DNA of 64,000 nt, taken from contig JAVBUF010000003.1 in assembly GCA_031555615.1 (NCBI GenBank), forward strand, positions 1-64,000. Reading direction: 5' to 3'. The position numbers and the translations under genes were made by a program. The DNA is from UBA935 sp031555615 (GTDB lineage: Bacteria; Bacillota; Clostridia; Lachnospirales; Lachnospiraceae). Under the pieces are notes generated by a model. It had not been told where the DNA came from and did not search any database. It was given only the letters and a program-made list of their open reading frames with translations. Below are positions 51,047-59,295 of the stretch, in pieces. Positions within the stretch are counted from its first letter, which is position 1; the number at the start of each line of letters is the position of its first letter.

Positions 51047-51442
51047 TTAGCGAGATACTGCTTTATACAAATCCGCAATAAACTGTGATTGTTGGTTTTT
51101 CAAATATTGCTTTATAAATGGTTTCATAAAAATTTTCTTAGCTGTAACGTCCTCTGTAAAATCAACATGGGTTTCTTTATTGTTTTCAGAAAACACCCCT
51201 GTCCAATGACCTTTTATATTATCATTTTCCATATCAAATTCCCATCGCTGGTAAGGCTTATTTGACGTAATTGTAAAGGTTGTTGCATATCCATCTGATG
51301 TGTATTCGATAAACTGGTTTTCATTTACTATCTCAATTTTACTTAAGTCACTTCTCCATGAGTATTCTGATAACGAGGTTACAATATCCCAAACCTTTTG
51401 CACTTCACATTTAAAAGTGGCTTTTATGTTTACTTTTGCCAA
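51047..51442 (-). CDS. SRPBCC (START-like) family protein
   Basis: A 131-residue polyketide-cyclase/START-like fold: KVNIKATFKCEVQKVWDIVT followed by SLSEYSWRSDLSKIEIVNEN, then the beta strands GYATTFTITSNKPYQRWEFD and GHWTGVFSENNKETHVDFTE, and a long C-terminal helix (IKQYLKNQQSQFIADLYKAV). The fold makes a hydrophobic cavity for a ligand that cannot be predicted. Cytosolic. Confidence 0.8.
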   Translation of the reverse strand: MAKVNIKATFKCEVQKVWDIVTSLSEYSWRSDLSKIEIVNENQFIEYTSDGYATTFTITSNKPYQRWEFDMENDNIKGHWTGVFSENNKETHVDFTEDVTAKKIFMKPFIKQYLKNQQSQFIADLYKAVSR

Positions 51443-51492
51443 AATAAATTCCTCCTAAAATCCGATTAGTATAAACCGTTAATTAGTTATCA

Positions 51493-52308
51493 TCACACTT
51501 TTCTCATCAGAAAAATTGAATACAACAGTAATGGCAGAAACAGCATTAAGTTGAATGCATATGTACTCACATTAGCAGTTTGTCCTTGGATCGCCTCACT
51601 CGCAGCAGATACTGCCGCCAAATCACCGAAGCCTTCTGCAATATCATAAAGACTATGCAGAATTCCACACCAGACCAGATTACGATTTGTCCGTAGAAAA
51701 AGTACTGAGAAAGCAATCCCCATCATAAATGTATAGCATACCTGTGCACATACACTTACCGCACTTGCTCCTGATTGCAGATTTATCAAATGAACCAGTC
51801 CAAACAAGACACTTGAAGCAACAATAGCCAAAATGGTATTTCTTCTTCCTTCCCCAAGACTGCTCATAAGTTGCCGCAAAAGAATGCCCCGAAACAAAAT
51901 CTCCTCATAAAAACCAATGGCAAACCCTTCTGCTATCATAAGAACAATCAAAAACGGCGTTACGCTCCCCATACTACCGATTTCCAGATTTGCCAGAATA
52001 TATACGTAGAAAAGCCAACTGAGAAGTAAACCTTTCTTGTCTATTTTATATGTGAAGCCTTTTAAATTATTCAGGTGCATCATAATCGGAACGAAAACAA
52101 GCATTCCTATCATTCTGACACCAATTCCCATGCTATACTTTGTGGCTGGATTTCTGGCACTAAGCTCTGTGCCAAAAGCGCCAAATAGTGCTGCGATTCC
52201 TTTAGGAAAAATATACAGTATAATAACAAAACCAACTATAAGCACAAGCATTGTTACCATGAACAGTTTAACATATTTTATTCTTTTAGAATATTCCTTT
52301 TTATACAT
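51493..52308 (-). CDS. CPBP-family intramembrane metalloprotease
   Basis: About 271 residues from the ATG at 52308 (MYKKEYSKRIKYVKLFMVTM), where AGGCAGGGAT lies close upstream; the in-frame ATG at 52341 is an alternative. Seven or eight membrane helices. Motif 1 of the Abi/CAAX family is GFYEEILFRGILLRQLMSSL and motif 2 is LFGLVHLINLQSG; the final histidine is in WCGILHSLYDIAEG. Family members process prenylated or bacteriocin-type peptides or serve as self-immunity proteins; the role here is unknown. Confidence 0.88.
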   Translation of the reverse strand: MYKKEYSKRIKYVKLFMVTMLVLIVGFVIILYIFPKGIAALFGAFGTELSARNPATKYSMGIGVRMIGMLVFVPIMMHLNNLKGFTYKIDKKGLLLSWLFYVYILANLEIGSMGSVTPFLIVLMIAEGFAIGFYEEILFRGILLRQLMSSLGEGRRNTILAIVASSVLFGLVHLINLQSGASAVSVCAQVCYTFMMGIAFSVLFLRTNRNLVWCGILHSLYDIAEGFGDLAAVSAASEAIQGQTANVSTYAFNLMLFLPLLLYSIFLMRKV

Positions 52309-52372
52309 AAATCCCTGCCTTAAATGTATTCTTTCAACCATTATTTTTCAAATCCGGACTGTATAAAATACC

Positions 52373-53119
52373 TCATTTATAATGATATCTATCCCTTTTC
52401 TCAGTGAATTTACCGTATTGAATTGCTGATTGCTTGCATCCATGAATGCATTTCAGACAAAAAGTACATTCCCCTGCCCAAATAGGCTTTCCGTCCAACA
52501 TATGTATTGCATTACACGGACAACTTCTTTCACACTGTTTACAACCATTACATTTTTGTGTAACAAAGAATTTTTTAGTATGGTTGGTTTTTCTATAGGC
52601 ATATCCGGTAATGGGGGTAACAAATGCTATCACTCCCTTTTTTATATATTCCATATTATCTCGACGCTCAATCATAGCTATAATTTTATCTATTTCTGCC
52701 TCAGCGTTATCCAAAATAATCTTTTGCTTATCTATAGCAATAATATTGTTCCCAACCACATAATTGTCAACCATCTTCACCCCATATATTCCATTTAATT
52801 GTATTTGCTTATTATTCAAGATTAGGATTAATCTGTCCATAACATTACCGGCAGCTATCCCATAGGTTGTTATAGCATAAACATACTGCTTCTGATATCC
52901 CGATAATTTCAGTTGTTCTATAAACTTCTCAACTATTATTGGCATGCAATACCAATACACAGGAAAAATAAGTCCAATACTTTCATTTTCTCCGATTTTA
53001 TAGGTCTCATTTTCCTCCATAATGCTTTCAGAAATATATACCAGCCTCTCACCTGTACCATTGGCTATTTTATCGGCAATATGTTTGGAATTTCCTGTTC
53101 CGCTAAAATAAAATATCAT
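52373..53119 (-). CDS. EFR1-type flavodoxin-ferredoxin fusion protein
   Basis: A 248-residue protein: an FMN-binding flavodoxin-like domain (MIFYFSGTGNSKHIADKIAN; IGLIFPVYWYCMPIIVEKFI) followed by two 4Fe-4S ferredoxin clusters, CNGCKQCERSCPCNAIHM and CTFCLKCIHGCKQSAIQY. EFR1 proteins are abundant in gut anaerobes and are taken to move electrons in the cytosol; the partner is unknown. It has its own start with no neighbour transcribed into it. Confidence 0.92.
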   Translation of the reverse strand: MIFYFSGTGNSKHIADKIANGTGERLVYISESIMEENETYKIGENESIGLIFPVYWYCMPIIVEKFIEQLKLSGYQKQYVYAITTYGIAAGNVMDRLILILNNKQIQLNGIYGVKMVDNYVVGNNIIAIDKQKIILDNAEAEIDKIIAMIERRDNMEYIKKGVIAFVTPITGYAYRKTNHTKKFFVTQKCNGCKQCERSCPCNAIHMLDGKPIWAGECTFCLKCIHGCKQSAIQYGKFTEKRDRYHYK

Positions 53120-53191
53120 CTTACTTTCCCTCTTGCGTCGTCTTATATATTGATTATCCTCTCAACAATCCTATATTCATGCTTGAATTAA

Positions 53192-53428
53192 TCAACGTTT
53201 CCATAGATTACAAAATTTTATCATCAGAGTTGCCATCTGCGCAATATGGACAATGGTACCATTCTGGTCACCACGGGTAATGCAGAAGCATGCTTCTTTT
53301 ACAAAAATGGAGACGGTTAATGGCGTTTTCCGTTTACGCAAAATATAGCATCCGTGATTATTTCGCAGGAATGAGTCCAGTACGGAACCAAGTTCGATTG
53401 CAATAAGTTTCATAACAAATGGTGGCAA
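53192..53428 (-). CDS. Doubtful ORF, 78 codons
   Basis: A frame starting MPPFVMKLIAIELGSVLDSF with a Cys/Arg-rich middle (NNHGCYILRKRKTPLTVSIF) and no recognised family or ribosome site. It adjoins a region of gene fragments and may be a remnant of another gene. Confidence 0.25.
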   Translation of the reverse strand: MPPFVMKLIAIELGSVLDSFLRNNHGCYILRKRKTPLTVSIFVKEACFCITRGDQNGTIVHIAQMATLMIKFCNLWKR

Positions 53429-53477
53429 TCCACTTTTGCCATCAGGTATACTCTTTCGCCATAAAGTATCTACATAA

Positions 53478-53871
53478 TTTCCCCCCTGCTGTTTCTCTTC
53501 CGAGCACCGAAATCAATATGACGCTGGATCTTAATTTTGAGGATCTATATCGTAACATTCGTGATATAGTAAACATCGGCCTGCCTTCTGGTGCCACTTA
53601 TACCAAAATGTGGGATGCAACAGGGTATCATCTTCATATAAACTTAGGATCAAACCTACCGCCAGGGCAAACCGCATTTATTGAATTTACCGTGGACAGC
53701 TTAGGATCGAAAGGACCAAATGGTTATGTAATCAATACCTCTATCTCAGTGGCCGGTTCATTTCACAGCCAGGTCGACGGTAATGATACACCTGTCTCTT
53801 TAAGTAATCCTGGACCAACCTGGACCGTAACTGCAGAAGTAAGGACAGCTACACCAAAACCGTTTCTGTAA
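53478..53871 (+). pseudogene. C-terminal fragment of a surface-type protein
   Basis: An open frame with no convincing start encodes a beta-rich sequence: LPSTEINMTLDLNFEDLYRN, LPSGATYTKMWDATGYHLHI, LPPGQTAFIEFTVDSLGSKG, ISVAGSFHSQVDGNDTPVSL. The style is that of secreted repeat (DUF11-like) domains of surface proteins. It has lost its 5' part and joins, back to back, a DUF362 fragment. It looks like debris of a deletion or insertion. Confidence 0.55.
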
Positions 53872-53874
53872 ATG

Positions 53875-54056
53875 GAAATAGGACCGACAAGATTTACCTT
53901 TAGTACCACCCGGTCGCCCTGGCGAATGATCTCCCGCAGGCCTCGCGGTCCGAGAGCCTGAAAAATAACGTCGTCTACCATGTCACGGACTTCATGGTCG
54001 GTGGGTTCACCCGTCTGCCGCACAAAACTCACATGAGATAATTGTTGGTCCATCAT
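53875..54056 (-). pseudogene. N-terminal fragment of a DUF362-family protein
   Basis: Starts at ATG 54056 with ribosome site AAGGAGA. About 60 codons: HVSFVRQTGEPTDHEVRDMV, then IIRQGDRVVLKVNLVGPIS, which is the beginning of DUF362 proteins (iron-sulfur-protein maturation-like). Homology then ends at about 53880 and the frame continues as antisense of the surface-protein fragment. The rest of the gene is missing. Confidence 0.6.
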
Positions 54057-54618
54057 TTCGTCTCCTTTCATAGAACGTAAAAATATGAAGCTAACTCCTG
54101 TAAATATTTTATGTGAAATGATTGCCACTTGTTCGAAGCAATTTTAACTAAAACTACTGCCTTCCCTCAAAGACATTAGAATTATACCATATTTCACCAC
54201 AGCCAACTAAAAGAACCTCCAGGAAATAATATCCCCGGAGGTTAGCAAGGTTGATATCGATTTTCATTTCAAAGGAATACAGCCTTTACAGACTTACCGT
54301 AAAGTATCGAATAATTTAAGCGCTTTCTCTACATAAGAGTCAAATGGAATCTTCATTATTTATAATATCTACATAAAGTCTGTAGAATAATACAACAAGA
54401 TGCTGAGACTGAACTATTCAGAAATATTGTACCCCTTCTGTTAAAACACAGATGAAGATTTTGGCAAAACCTCGCAAACCCGCTTTAAATCAACATTTCG
54501 ATAGAAGGCAAACGGTTTCAACATGTTTAAGATGAAGGTATAGCTATCAAAACTGCCGTTTCAACACCTGTTGTTATCGAGAACATATCCAATATTGGCT
54601 CTCGTTTGTGGGAACATA
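54057..54618. other. Intergenic remnant region with rlmD-tail-like sequences
   Basis: 560 bases with no intact gene. It holds a hairpin AACCTCC/GGAGGTT (54214-54243) and, at 54504-54525 and 54547-54570, two short matches to the end of rlmD. The rest shows no feature. Confidence 0.5.
54504..54525 (-). repeat. Displaced copy of the rlmD C-terminal codons (att-like)
   Basis: Minus-strand CATGTTGAAACCGTTTGCCT and following bases translate as HVETVCLLSK, then Cys and TGA. The true rlmD end at 59296 reads HVETVCLLVK. No rlmD homology lies upstream of the His codon. This is the form of an attachment-site half left by an element inserted in the rlmD 3' end. Confidence 0.65.
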
Positions 54619-56115
54619 TCAACATAGAAAGTATTCATCAATTTCATCTTCATTTTTGAGAATGCTTTTCTCCGGAACTCCTACTGACTTCGCTAAATTA
54701 ATAGAAGAAACAAATCTTAGCTGAACATTCATATTGAAGTCAAACGAGTATTGCTGCAATTCCCCAAGTTTATGATATTTATTTAAAAGCTCATCTAGTT
54801 TTACTTGGTATTCTTTGTCCAATTTATCAACAAATGCATTAATTCTTTCTTGATAAAGATTGATAACTTCTATTTCGTGTTTGTTTAGAACGCCTTTTCC
54901 AAGACTTAGTGCTGTGGTTGCAACGATTGAGCCAACCAAAGCACCAACAACAGGAATTGGTATAACTGTTTGTCCTATTGCAGCACCAATAGCAGCCCCT
55001 GTTGCATCAATAGCATTTAATGTTACTAAATCAATAAATTCATCTGTATCAACATCGCCTTTTCTATATTTGATGATGGCATTGCTTAACCCAAAAATTC
55101 CTGAAGTAATTGCTCCAGCACTTGGTGCAGCAAGGTGACAAACGTTGGTTAATCCATATATTGCATATCCAGAAATTCCACCTTTAATAGCACCTTTAGA
55201 TGTACTGGCTCCACATTCTTTCCAATCTTCAATATCAAAATCCCAGACTTCTTTTCCATCTTTGTGTTTTTGATAGACAAATATTCCTAGATTGAAACCA
55301 CCTTGTACTGCTGCACCTATTACAGCAACTTTAGATGCCTCTCCAAAACTTGGTTGAGCTTCTTGTTGGGCGCTTAATCTATCGCTATCTGCTTCCCTTT
55401 TAGTATCAGATTTTTGTTGAGCAGTTTGCTTATTTATGTCATTTACTTCCCCTGATAACGTCTGGTCAATTGTTCCTTTTTGAACATCTTTATATTTAAG
55501 AACTGATGATTCCAACCATTCATCATAAGAAACGCCACGCAGAGCACTCTCATCTTCAATGGCTTTTCTAATATTATTGATTTGGGAGTTAGACAAGACA
55601 TTTCCATTAAATTCTACAGATTTTGCTCCGCCCATGATTTCTTCTATGACTTCTACATGATCCTTTGGAAAAATCATACTCATCTTATCATAATTGGATG
55701 CTTGCTTAATCTCTTCTAAAATATTGGCATAAAACTTCATTTGCACTTCTTTGCCTTGAAGTAGAATATCCGCAGGTCCATTATCATTTAATAGTACTAC
55801 ACTTTTTTGCAGTGCTTGATAAACATCTCTTGCATTTCTTATACCAGTTTCAGCAAACTCTGAAATAAACCCATGTATTCCAGTATCTCCACCACGATTA
55901 ATACTGATAAGATTATCGATTTCTGTTTTCGCCCAATCTAGATTTGATAATGCATTTGCTGATTTAGTAGCTAAATCTGATAATTTATCTGTTTCACTAG
56001 TAAGAATTGATTCTAATGTATTCATCAGATCTGTTAACCGGATATTACTTAAATAATCGACATATGAAGCAATACCTTGTTCAACATTATTATCAATAGT
56101 CCGTTTACTAATCAT
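54619..56115 (-). CDS. Hypothetical membrane-inserting protein, second gene of accessory pair
   Basis: A 498-residue protein of no recognised family. Residues 1-110 are helical (LSNIRLTDLMNTLESILTSE), residues about 215-255 form a polar Gln/Ser/Asp-rich linker, and three Gly/Ala-rich hydrophobic stretches follow: VAVIGAAVQGGFNLGIFVY, GAIKGGISGYAIYGLTNV, and ATGAAIGAAIGQTVIPIPVV GALVGSIV. The C-terminus is coiled coil (NLYQERINAFVDKLDKEYQV). Starts inside the end of the upstream gene (8-base overlap, AAGGAG 10 bases before). Soluble ends around a hidden hydrophobic core resemble pore-forming proteins. AT-rich compared with the core genes. Confidence 0.7.
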   Translation of the reverse strand: MISKRTIDNNVEQGIASYVDYLSNIRLTDLMNTLESILTSETDKLSDLATKSANALSNLDWAKTEIDNLISINRGGDTGIHGFISEFAETGIRNARDVYQALQKSVVLLNDNGPADILLQGKEVQMKFYANILEEIKQASNYDKMSMIFPKDHVEVIEEIMGGAKSVEFNGNVLSNSQINNIRKAIEDESALRGVSYDEWLESSVLKYKDVQKGTIDQTLSGEVNDINKQTAQQKSDTKREADSDRLSAQQEAQPSFGEASKVAVIGAAVQGGFNLGIFVYQKHKDGKEVWDFDIEDWKECGASTSKGAIKGGISGYAIYGLTNVCHLAAPSAGAITSGIFGLSNAIIKYRKGDVDTDEFIDLVTLNAIDATGAAIGAAIGQTVIPIPVVGALVGSIVATTALSLGKGVLNKHEIEVINLYQERINAFVDKLDKEYQVKLDELLNKYHKLGELQQYSFDFNMNVQLRFVSSINLAKSVGVPEKSILKNEDEIDEYFLC

Positions 56116-56968
56116 CTAATTTTAGCTCCTTATTAATTAGTTGTGCCAAAGTTAAAGTTGAGTTCACAAGCAATCCAGCTTGTATTTTTTCATCTTTTGA
56201 GAATTGACTATAATCACTTCCAATCAAAGCTTTCTTTGCTTTAGTTACTCCAGTAATTTGAGTGTTGGTAGTTTCCACCAACGCTTTGACTTCTGAGTTC
56301 ATAGTATTAAATTTCCTAATTATTTTTTCGAGATTTTCTCTCTCATCAATTAGCTTATTAGCTGTTTCTTTATTTTTATGACTAGCATACAAACCTGAAC
56401 CAACCGAACCTGCGAGCATAACACCTGCAATTGTCCAACCTACTGGTCCTGCTAGTGCGAGGAATGCACTACCGGCACTCATTCCACCACCACCAGCTGC
56501 TAATGCACCACCACCAAGCCATGCCAATGCAGCATTAGTCGCAGCAGCTCCAGATAAAGTAGAGATAGCAGTACCTGTTGATGCAACACCAAAAGTAGTT
56601 GCAATGCTCATTGCTGCTGTTGGACCCATTGTTGCTACGGCAACTCCAAGAGCACTTAAAGTTGCACCTGCTCCAGAACCTCCAGCAGCTGCTTTTGCTT
56701 CAATTTCTGCCTTTTCAATTTCTTGTTGTTTTGTCTTAAAGTTTTCCACCTCAATTTCAATTTTTTGAAGGGTTACTTTGAATTCCTTTGGAGTGTTTGC
56801 TAATTGATTAATTCGTTCTTCAATTAATTTAACAAATTTTAAAGCTTTTTCACGTTCTTTATAAAGAACATTCGTGTTTTCACCTAAATCATTGGCGACT
56901 TTTTCATAACGTTCAACCGCTGCATTATAATTTTCGATTGCATTTTTTCTTAACTTTACATTAAACAT
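56108..56968 (-). CDS. Hypothetical membrane-inserting coiled-coil protein, first gene of accessory pair
   Basis: About 286 residues from the ATG at 56968 (AAGG upstream; an earlier in-frame ATG at 56986). Residues 1-95 and 200-286 are coiled coils (AVERYEKVANDLGENTNVLY; IDERENLEKIIRKFNTMNSE). Between them about 100 residues are almost only Gly, Ala, Ser, Thr, Leu (GAGATLSALGVAVATMGPTA; AWLGGGALAAGGGGMSAGSA; GPVGWTIAGVMLAGSVGSGL), a helical-hairpin type core. Its layout mirrors that of the downstream partner, suggesting the two act together at a membrane. Not recognised as a known toxin or defence protein. Confidence 0.7.
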   Translation of the reverse strand: MFNVKLRKNAIENYNAAVERYEKVANDLGENTNVLYKEREKALKFVKLIEERINQLANTPKEFKVTLQKIEIEVENFKTKQQEIEKAEIEAKAAAGGSGAGATLSALGVAVATMGPTAAMSIATTFGVASTGTAISTLSGAAATNAALAWLGGGALAAGGGGMSAGSAFLALAGPVGWTIAGVMLAGSVGSGLYASHKNKETANKLIDERENLEKIIRKFNTMNSEVKALVETTNTQITGVTKAKKALIGSDYSQFSKDEKIQAGLLVNSTLTLAQLINKELKLDD

Positions 56969-57107
56969 GTGATTACCTTCCCTCATAGTTTATTACCGTA
57001 GTAGAGTTTTAATCTCCTTTGCTTGATCCAGACTTAAGAGTCTTACCAATATACCATTTAAAGAAATCACGGAATTCCCTTTATATCAAGCACTTTTACA
57101 CTTTTAT

Positions 57108-57148
57108 TTATCGACCTTTGACAGCAATACGACAGTTTCAACATGCGG
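57108..57148 (-). repeat. Displaced copy of the rlmD C-terminal codons (att-like)
   Basis: On the minus strand CCGCATGTTGAAACTGTCGT and following bases translate as PHVETVVLLSKVDK then TAA, the typical ending of RlmD/RumA methyltransferases. Upstream sequence is unrelated to rlmD. With the copies at 54504 and 59313 it marks a repeated insertion boundary. Confidence 0.7.
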
Positions 57149-57292
57149 TGGGACGGAAGTTTGACACTACATGGCGAATACCCTCTCCTAAATTATATTA
57201 ACAATTACATAGTTCTAACATTTTACCCCCTTTAAAAGAATTCACCCCCTAGAGCTACTCTACTTCTCACTGGTGCTCCGTCCAAGTAAAAA

Positions 57293-57333
57293 GGAATAAG
57301 CCGAACCGCCGTAACTGTTCTTTGGCTTATCCC
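57293..57333 (-). terminator. Intrinsic terminator after relE
   Basis: Minus-strand GGGATAAGCC pairs with GGCTTATTCC (one wobble) over a 21-base loop and is followed by TTTTTAC. Confidence 0.7.
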
Positions 57334-57366
57334 TCGCACTTTGGATTCCTAAAAAAGATGATAATT

Positions 57367-57693
57367 TTATATTGTTGTTTTCTTCAACTGTACATCAATA
57401 TCCCGACCACCATACATTACCCGGATAACCGTTACTGTTCCATCTTCCTCTTTAGGAATGTAAAGAACAACAAAATTATCTACAGGCATTTGTCTGATTC
57501 CCCTGCTATACCAAGGTTCTTTCTCATAAAGTTTGAATCTCTGCGGCATTTCTGCCAAGCTTAAAATATTTTCTTCCAGGCGGTCTAACTGTCCTGCAGC
57601 GTATTCCAGCTCAAGCAGATTAAATGCAATATATTCGTAAATTCCTCTCAAATCAGAATCTGCTTGTTCTGTTAGTGTAATATTATATGTCAT
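57367..57693 (-). CDS. RelE/ParE-family toxin
   Basis: A 108-residue toxin with the family start TYNITLTEQADSDLRGIYEY, RLEENILSLAEMPQRFKLYE, and the C-terminal RQMPVDNFVVLYIPKEEDGT VTVIRVMYGGRDID. RelE-type proteins cut mRNA on the ribosome; ParE-type ones poison gyrase. The sequence YGGRDID is typical of the plasmid-type RelE/StbE/ParE branch. Overlaps the antitoxin stop codon by 4 bases. Confidence 0.9.
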   Translation of the reverse strand: MTYNITLTEQADSDLRGIYEYIAFNLLELEYAAGQLDRLEENILSLAEMPQRFKLYEKEPWYSRGIRQMPVDNFVVLYIPKEEDGTVTVIRVMYGGRDIDVQLKKTTI

Positions 57694-57995
57694 AGACCAT
57701 AATCCTTACGAATATCTGAAAAAACCTGAGCAGCTGGTTTTGTTTTTCCCTGAATGAAATCCGAATATCCCTTCTCCAACTCCTGATTCATTTCTGTTTC
57801 AGATAATGCAGCCATTTCCACAGGCTTACCTGCCGGAAGTTTCACATCAAAAGGAATTCCTCTCTGCATAACTATCTGCTTCAAAAATATATTAACTGCA
57901 TTAGAAACAGGCATTCCAAGCTGCTCTAATATAGCCTCTGCCTGCTCTTTTAATCCTGGTTCTACACGTACATAAAGATTTGTTGTTTTTGCCAT
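57690..57995 (-). CDS. RelB/DinJ-family antitoxin
   Basis: About 101 residues from the ATG at 57995, which has AAGGAGG 8 bases upstream; a longer frame (ATG-like at 58040) would start upstream of the promoter. Ribbon-helix-helix start TTNLYVRVEPGLKEQAEAIL EQLGMPVSNAVNIFLKQIV, then PFDVKLPAGKPVEMAALSET and an extended C-terminal tail that would wrap the toxin. Binds its own promoter as part of the toxin-antitoxin complex. Confidence 0.88.
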   Translation of the reverse strand: MAKTTNLYVRVEPGLKEQAEAILEQLGMPVSNAVNIFLKQIVMQRGIPFDVKLPAGKPVEMAALSETEMNQELEKGYSDFIQGKTKPAAQVFSDIRKDYGL

Positions 57996-58019
57996 GTAAA
58001 TCGCCTCCTTCTTTTCTTT

Positions 58020-58048
58020 ATTATACTCAATTGTCCGCACAATAGCAA
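58020..58048 (-). promoter_or_regulatory. relBE promoter and operator
   Basis: Minus-strand TTGCTA (58043-58048), 17-base spacer, TATAAT (58020-58025). The spacer contains the dyad ATTGTgcggACAAT (about 58028-58042), the usual kind of site for autoregulation by the RelB ribbon-helix-helix domain. Confidence 0.7.
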
Positions 58049-58173
58049 TACAATGTTTTCATCCCCGTAGACTTCTTTTGTTAAATCTAAAAAGCTTTAT
58101 GCCATTTTTCCTCCTCACATCACAATCAAGCCAAATTATATATCTTATTGATGATTATTTGAAAACTTTATAG

Positions 58174-58436
58174 CTATATCTTTTCTTTTCTGAATTGTGC
58201 CAATATATAAATATCATTAATTTGCTTGTCATTTTCAACATCAAAAATAATTGATAAATACTGCATGTTTTTCCCATGCAGTTCTGTATTCCTAATTAAA
58301 TCTTTGGTTTCTTCACTAACTGATAAAGTTAATAATTCTTCTCTGATTTTTCCTGAAAAGAAAAATGACACTTTAAAAACATATAGACAACCAAAATATT
58401 GGTTTCACTTTATTTGCTCCACGTGATGTTATCCAT
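58174..58436 (-). pseudogene. Degraded DUF3788-like gene (internal deletion, frameshift)
   Basis: A good ribosome site (AGGAGG, 58444-58449) precedes ATG 58436 and MDNITWSK, then a stop. In another frame the sequence continues as FFFSGKIREELLTLSVSEET, then KDLIRNTELHGKNMQYLSII FDVENDKQINDIYILAQFRK, which looks like the second half of a DUF3788 protein. About half of the normal length is missing, so the gene is broken. Confidence 0.4.
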
Positions 58437-58458
58437 ATGCCTTCCTCCTAAATTGAAT

Positions 58459-58938
58459 TTAACAATTAAGTTTATTAACCATAATGTACTCTTCATCATT
58501 TTCATCAATGATTTCAAAGCCAGCTTTCTGATACATTCCAACCGCATAATTAGCTTTTTGTACTGCAAGTGACGCTTGGGAATAACCGCTTACTTTCAAT
58601 AAGTTTAGCATTTCCTCTAACAATTTTGTACCTATCCCTAGCCCCCGATAGCTTTTTAATATTGAAATAGCAAAGGAAGGGGTTTCATCATCTATATGGC
58701 CATAATCATTCATAATACGTGTCCATACCGCCCCTATTATATCCTTGTCTTTGACAGCGACCAGACACTTGTCATTTATACTATCACCAAAACCAGTTAA
58801 GTATACTTGCATCTCAGGAGCATTGATAATACTTTCTGGCGGTGCTATTACCCCATTCGGGACAAATATCGCATTATATAAAAATTTCTCTAACTGTGGA
58901 AATTCGCTCTCTTTCATTTCTCTAATTATATAATCCAT
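58459..58938 (-). CDS. GNAT-family N-acetyltransferase
   Basis: About 159 residues from ATG 58938 (GGAGG 4 bases upstream; the in-frame ATG at 58971 precedes it). The family start is MDYIIREMKESEFPQLEKFL, the core FAISILKSYRGLGIGTKLLE (acetyl-CoA loop) and VQKANYAVGMYQKAGFEIID. Substrate unknown. It lies in the accessory interval between the rlmD end and the nearest rlmD-tail copy. Confidence 0.85.
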   Translation of the reverse strand: MDYIIREMKESEFPQLEKFLYNAIFVPNGVIAPPESIINAPEMQVYLTGFGDSINDKCLVAVKDKDIIGAVWTRIMNDYGHIDDETPSFAISILKSYRGLGIGTKLLEEMLNLLKVSGYSQASLAVQKANYAVGMYQKAGFEIIDENDEEYIMVNKLNC

Positions 58939-59057
58939 AATACCTCCACTAAATTCTGATATTGCACGCAAAACGTCTGGGTCACAACGACCAAACAGTG
59001 ACTCCCTAAATTCATTCTTGCCAATAATTCAATTTTACTATATTTCACCAAATCAGT

Positions 59058-59234
59058 CTACAAATTAAAAAGCCCTTCGCCACTGAAAAATATAGTAATA
59101 CCACGAAGTAAACCTTTTGCCAAAAAAGTATGGGTTTTGCCACGTGGTTCACTTTCCACCGGCAAAACCCATTTCCAATCAGAATAATACTCACACGGCG
59201 TTACCCCATCCCACCTCCAAGGAAACTTATCCAT
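59058..59234 (-). CDS. Doubtful small ORF, 58 codons
   Basis: A frame beginning MDKFPWRWDGVTPCEYYSDW and ending SGEGLFNL, immediately after rlmD on the same strand. Tryptophan-rich, no recognised domain, weak ribosome site. It overlaps the hairpin at 59130-59172. Confidence 0.3.
   Translation of the reverse strand: MDKFPWRWDGVTPCEYYSDWKWVLPVESEPRGKTHTFLAKGLLRGITIFFSGEGLFNL
59130..59172. repeat. Perfect 12-base inverted repeat downstream of rlmD
   Basis: ATGGGTTTTGCC (59130-59141) and GGCAAAACCCAT (59161-59172) are exact reverse complements; the 19-base loop has a further GTGG/CCAC pair. No T-run follows on either strand, so it is not a normal terminator. Confidence 0.7.
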
Positions 59235-59295
59235 TCTATCTTTCGTAAAAACACAACTCCATTTTCTTCAAACAATCCCGGCACCCCGCATAAAA

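Larger units (their letters stand above)
56969..57366. other. Intergenic region with att-like rlmD tail and relE terminator
   Basis: Nearly 400 bases between the two-gene module and relE. It contains the rlmD-tail copy (57108-57148), the relE terminator (57293-57333) and a small palindrome AGACTtaagAGTCT (57029-57042). No gene is supported. Confidence 0.5.
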
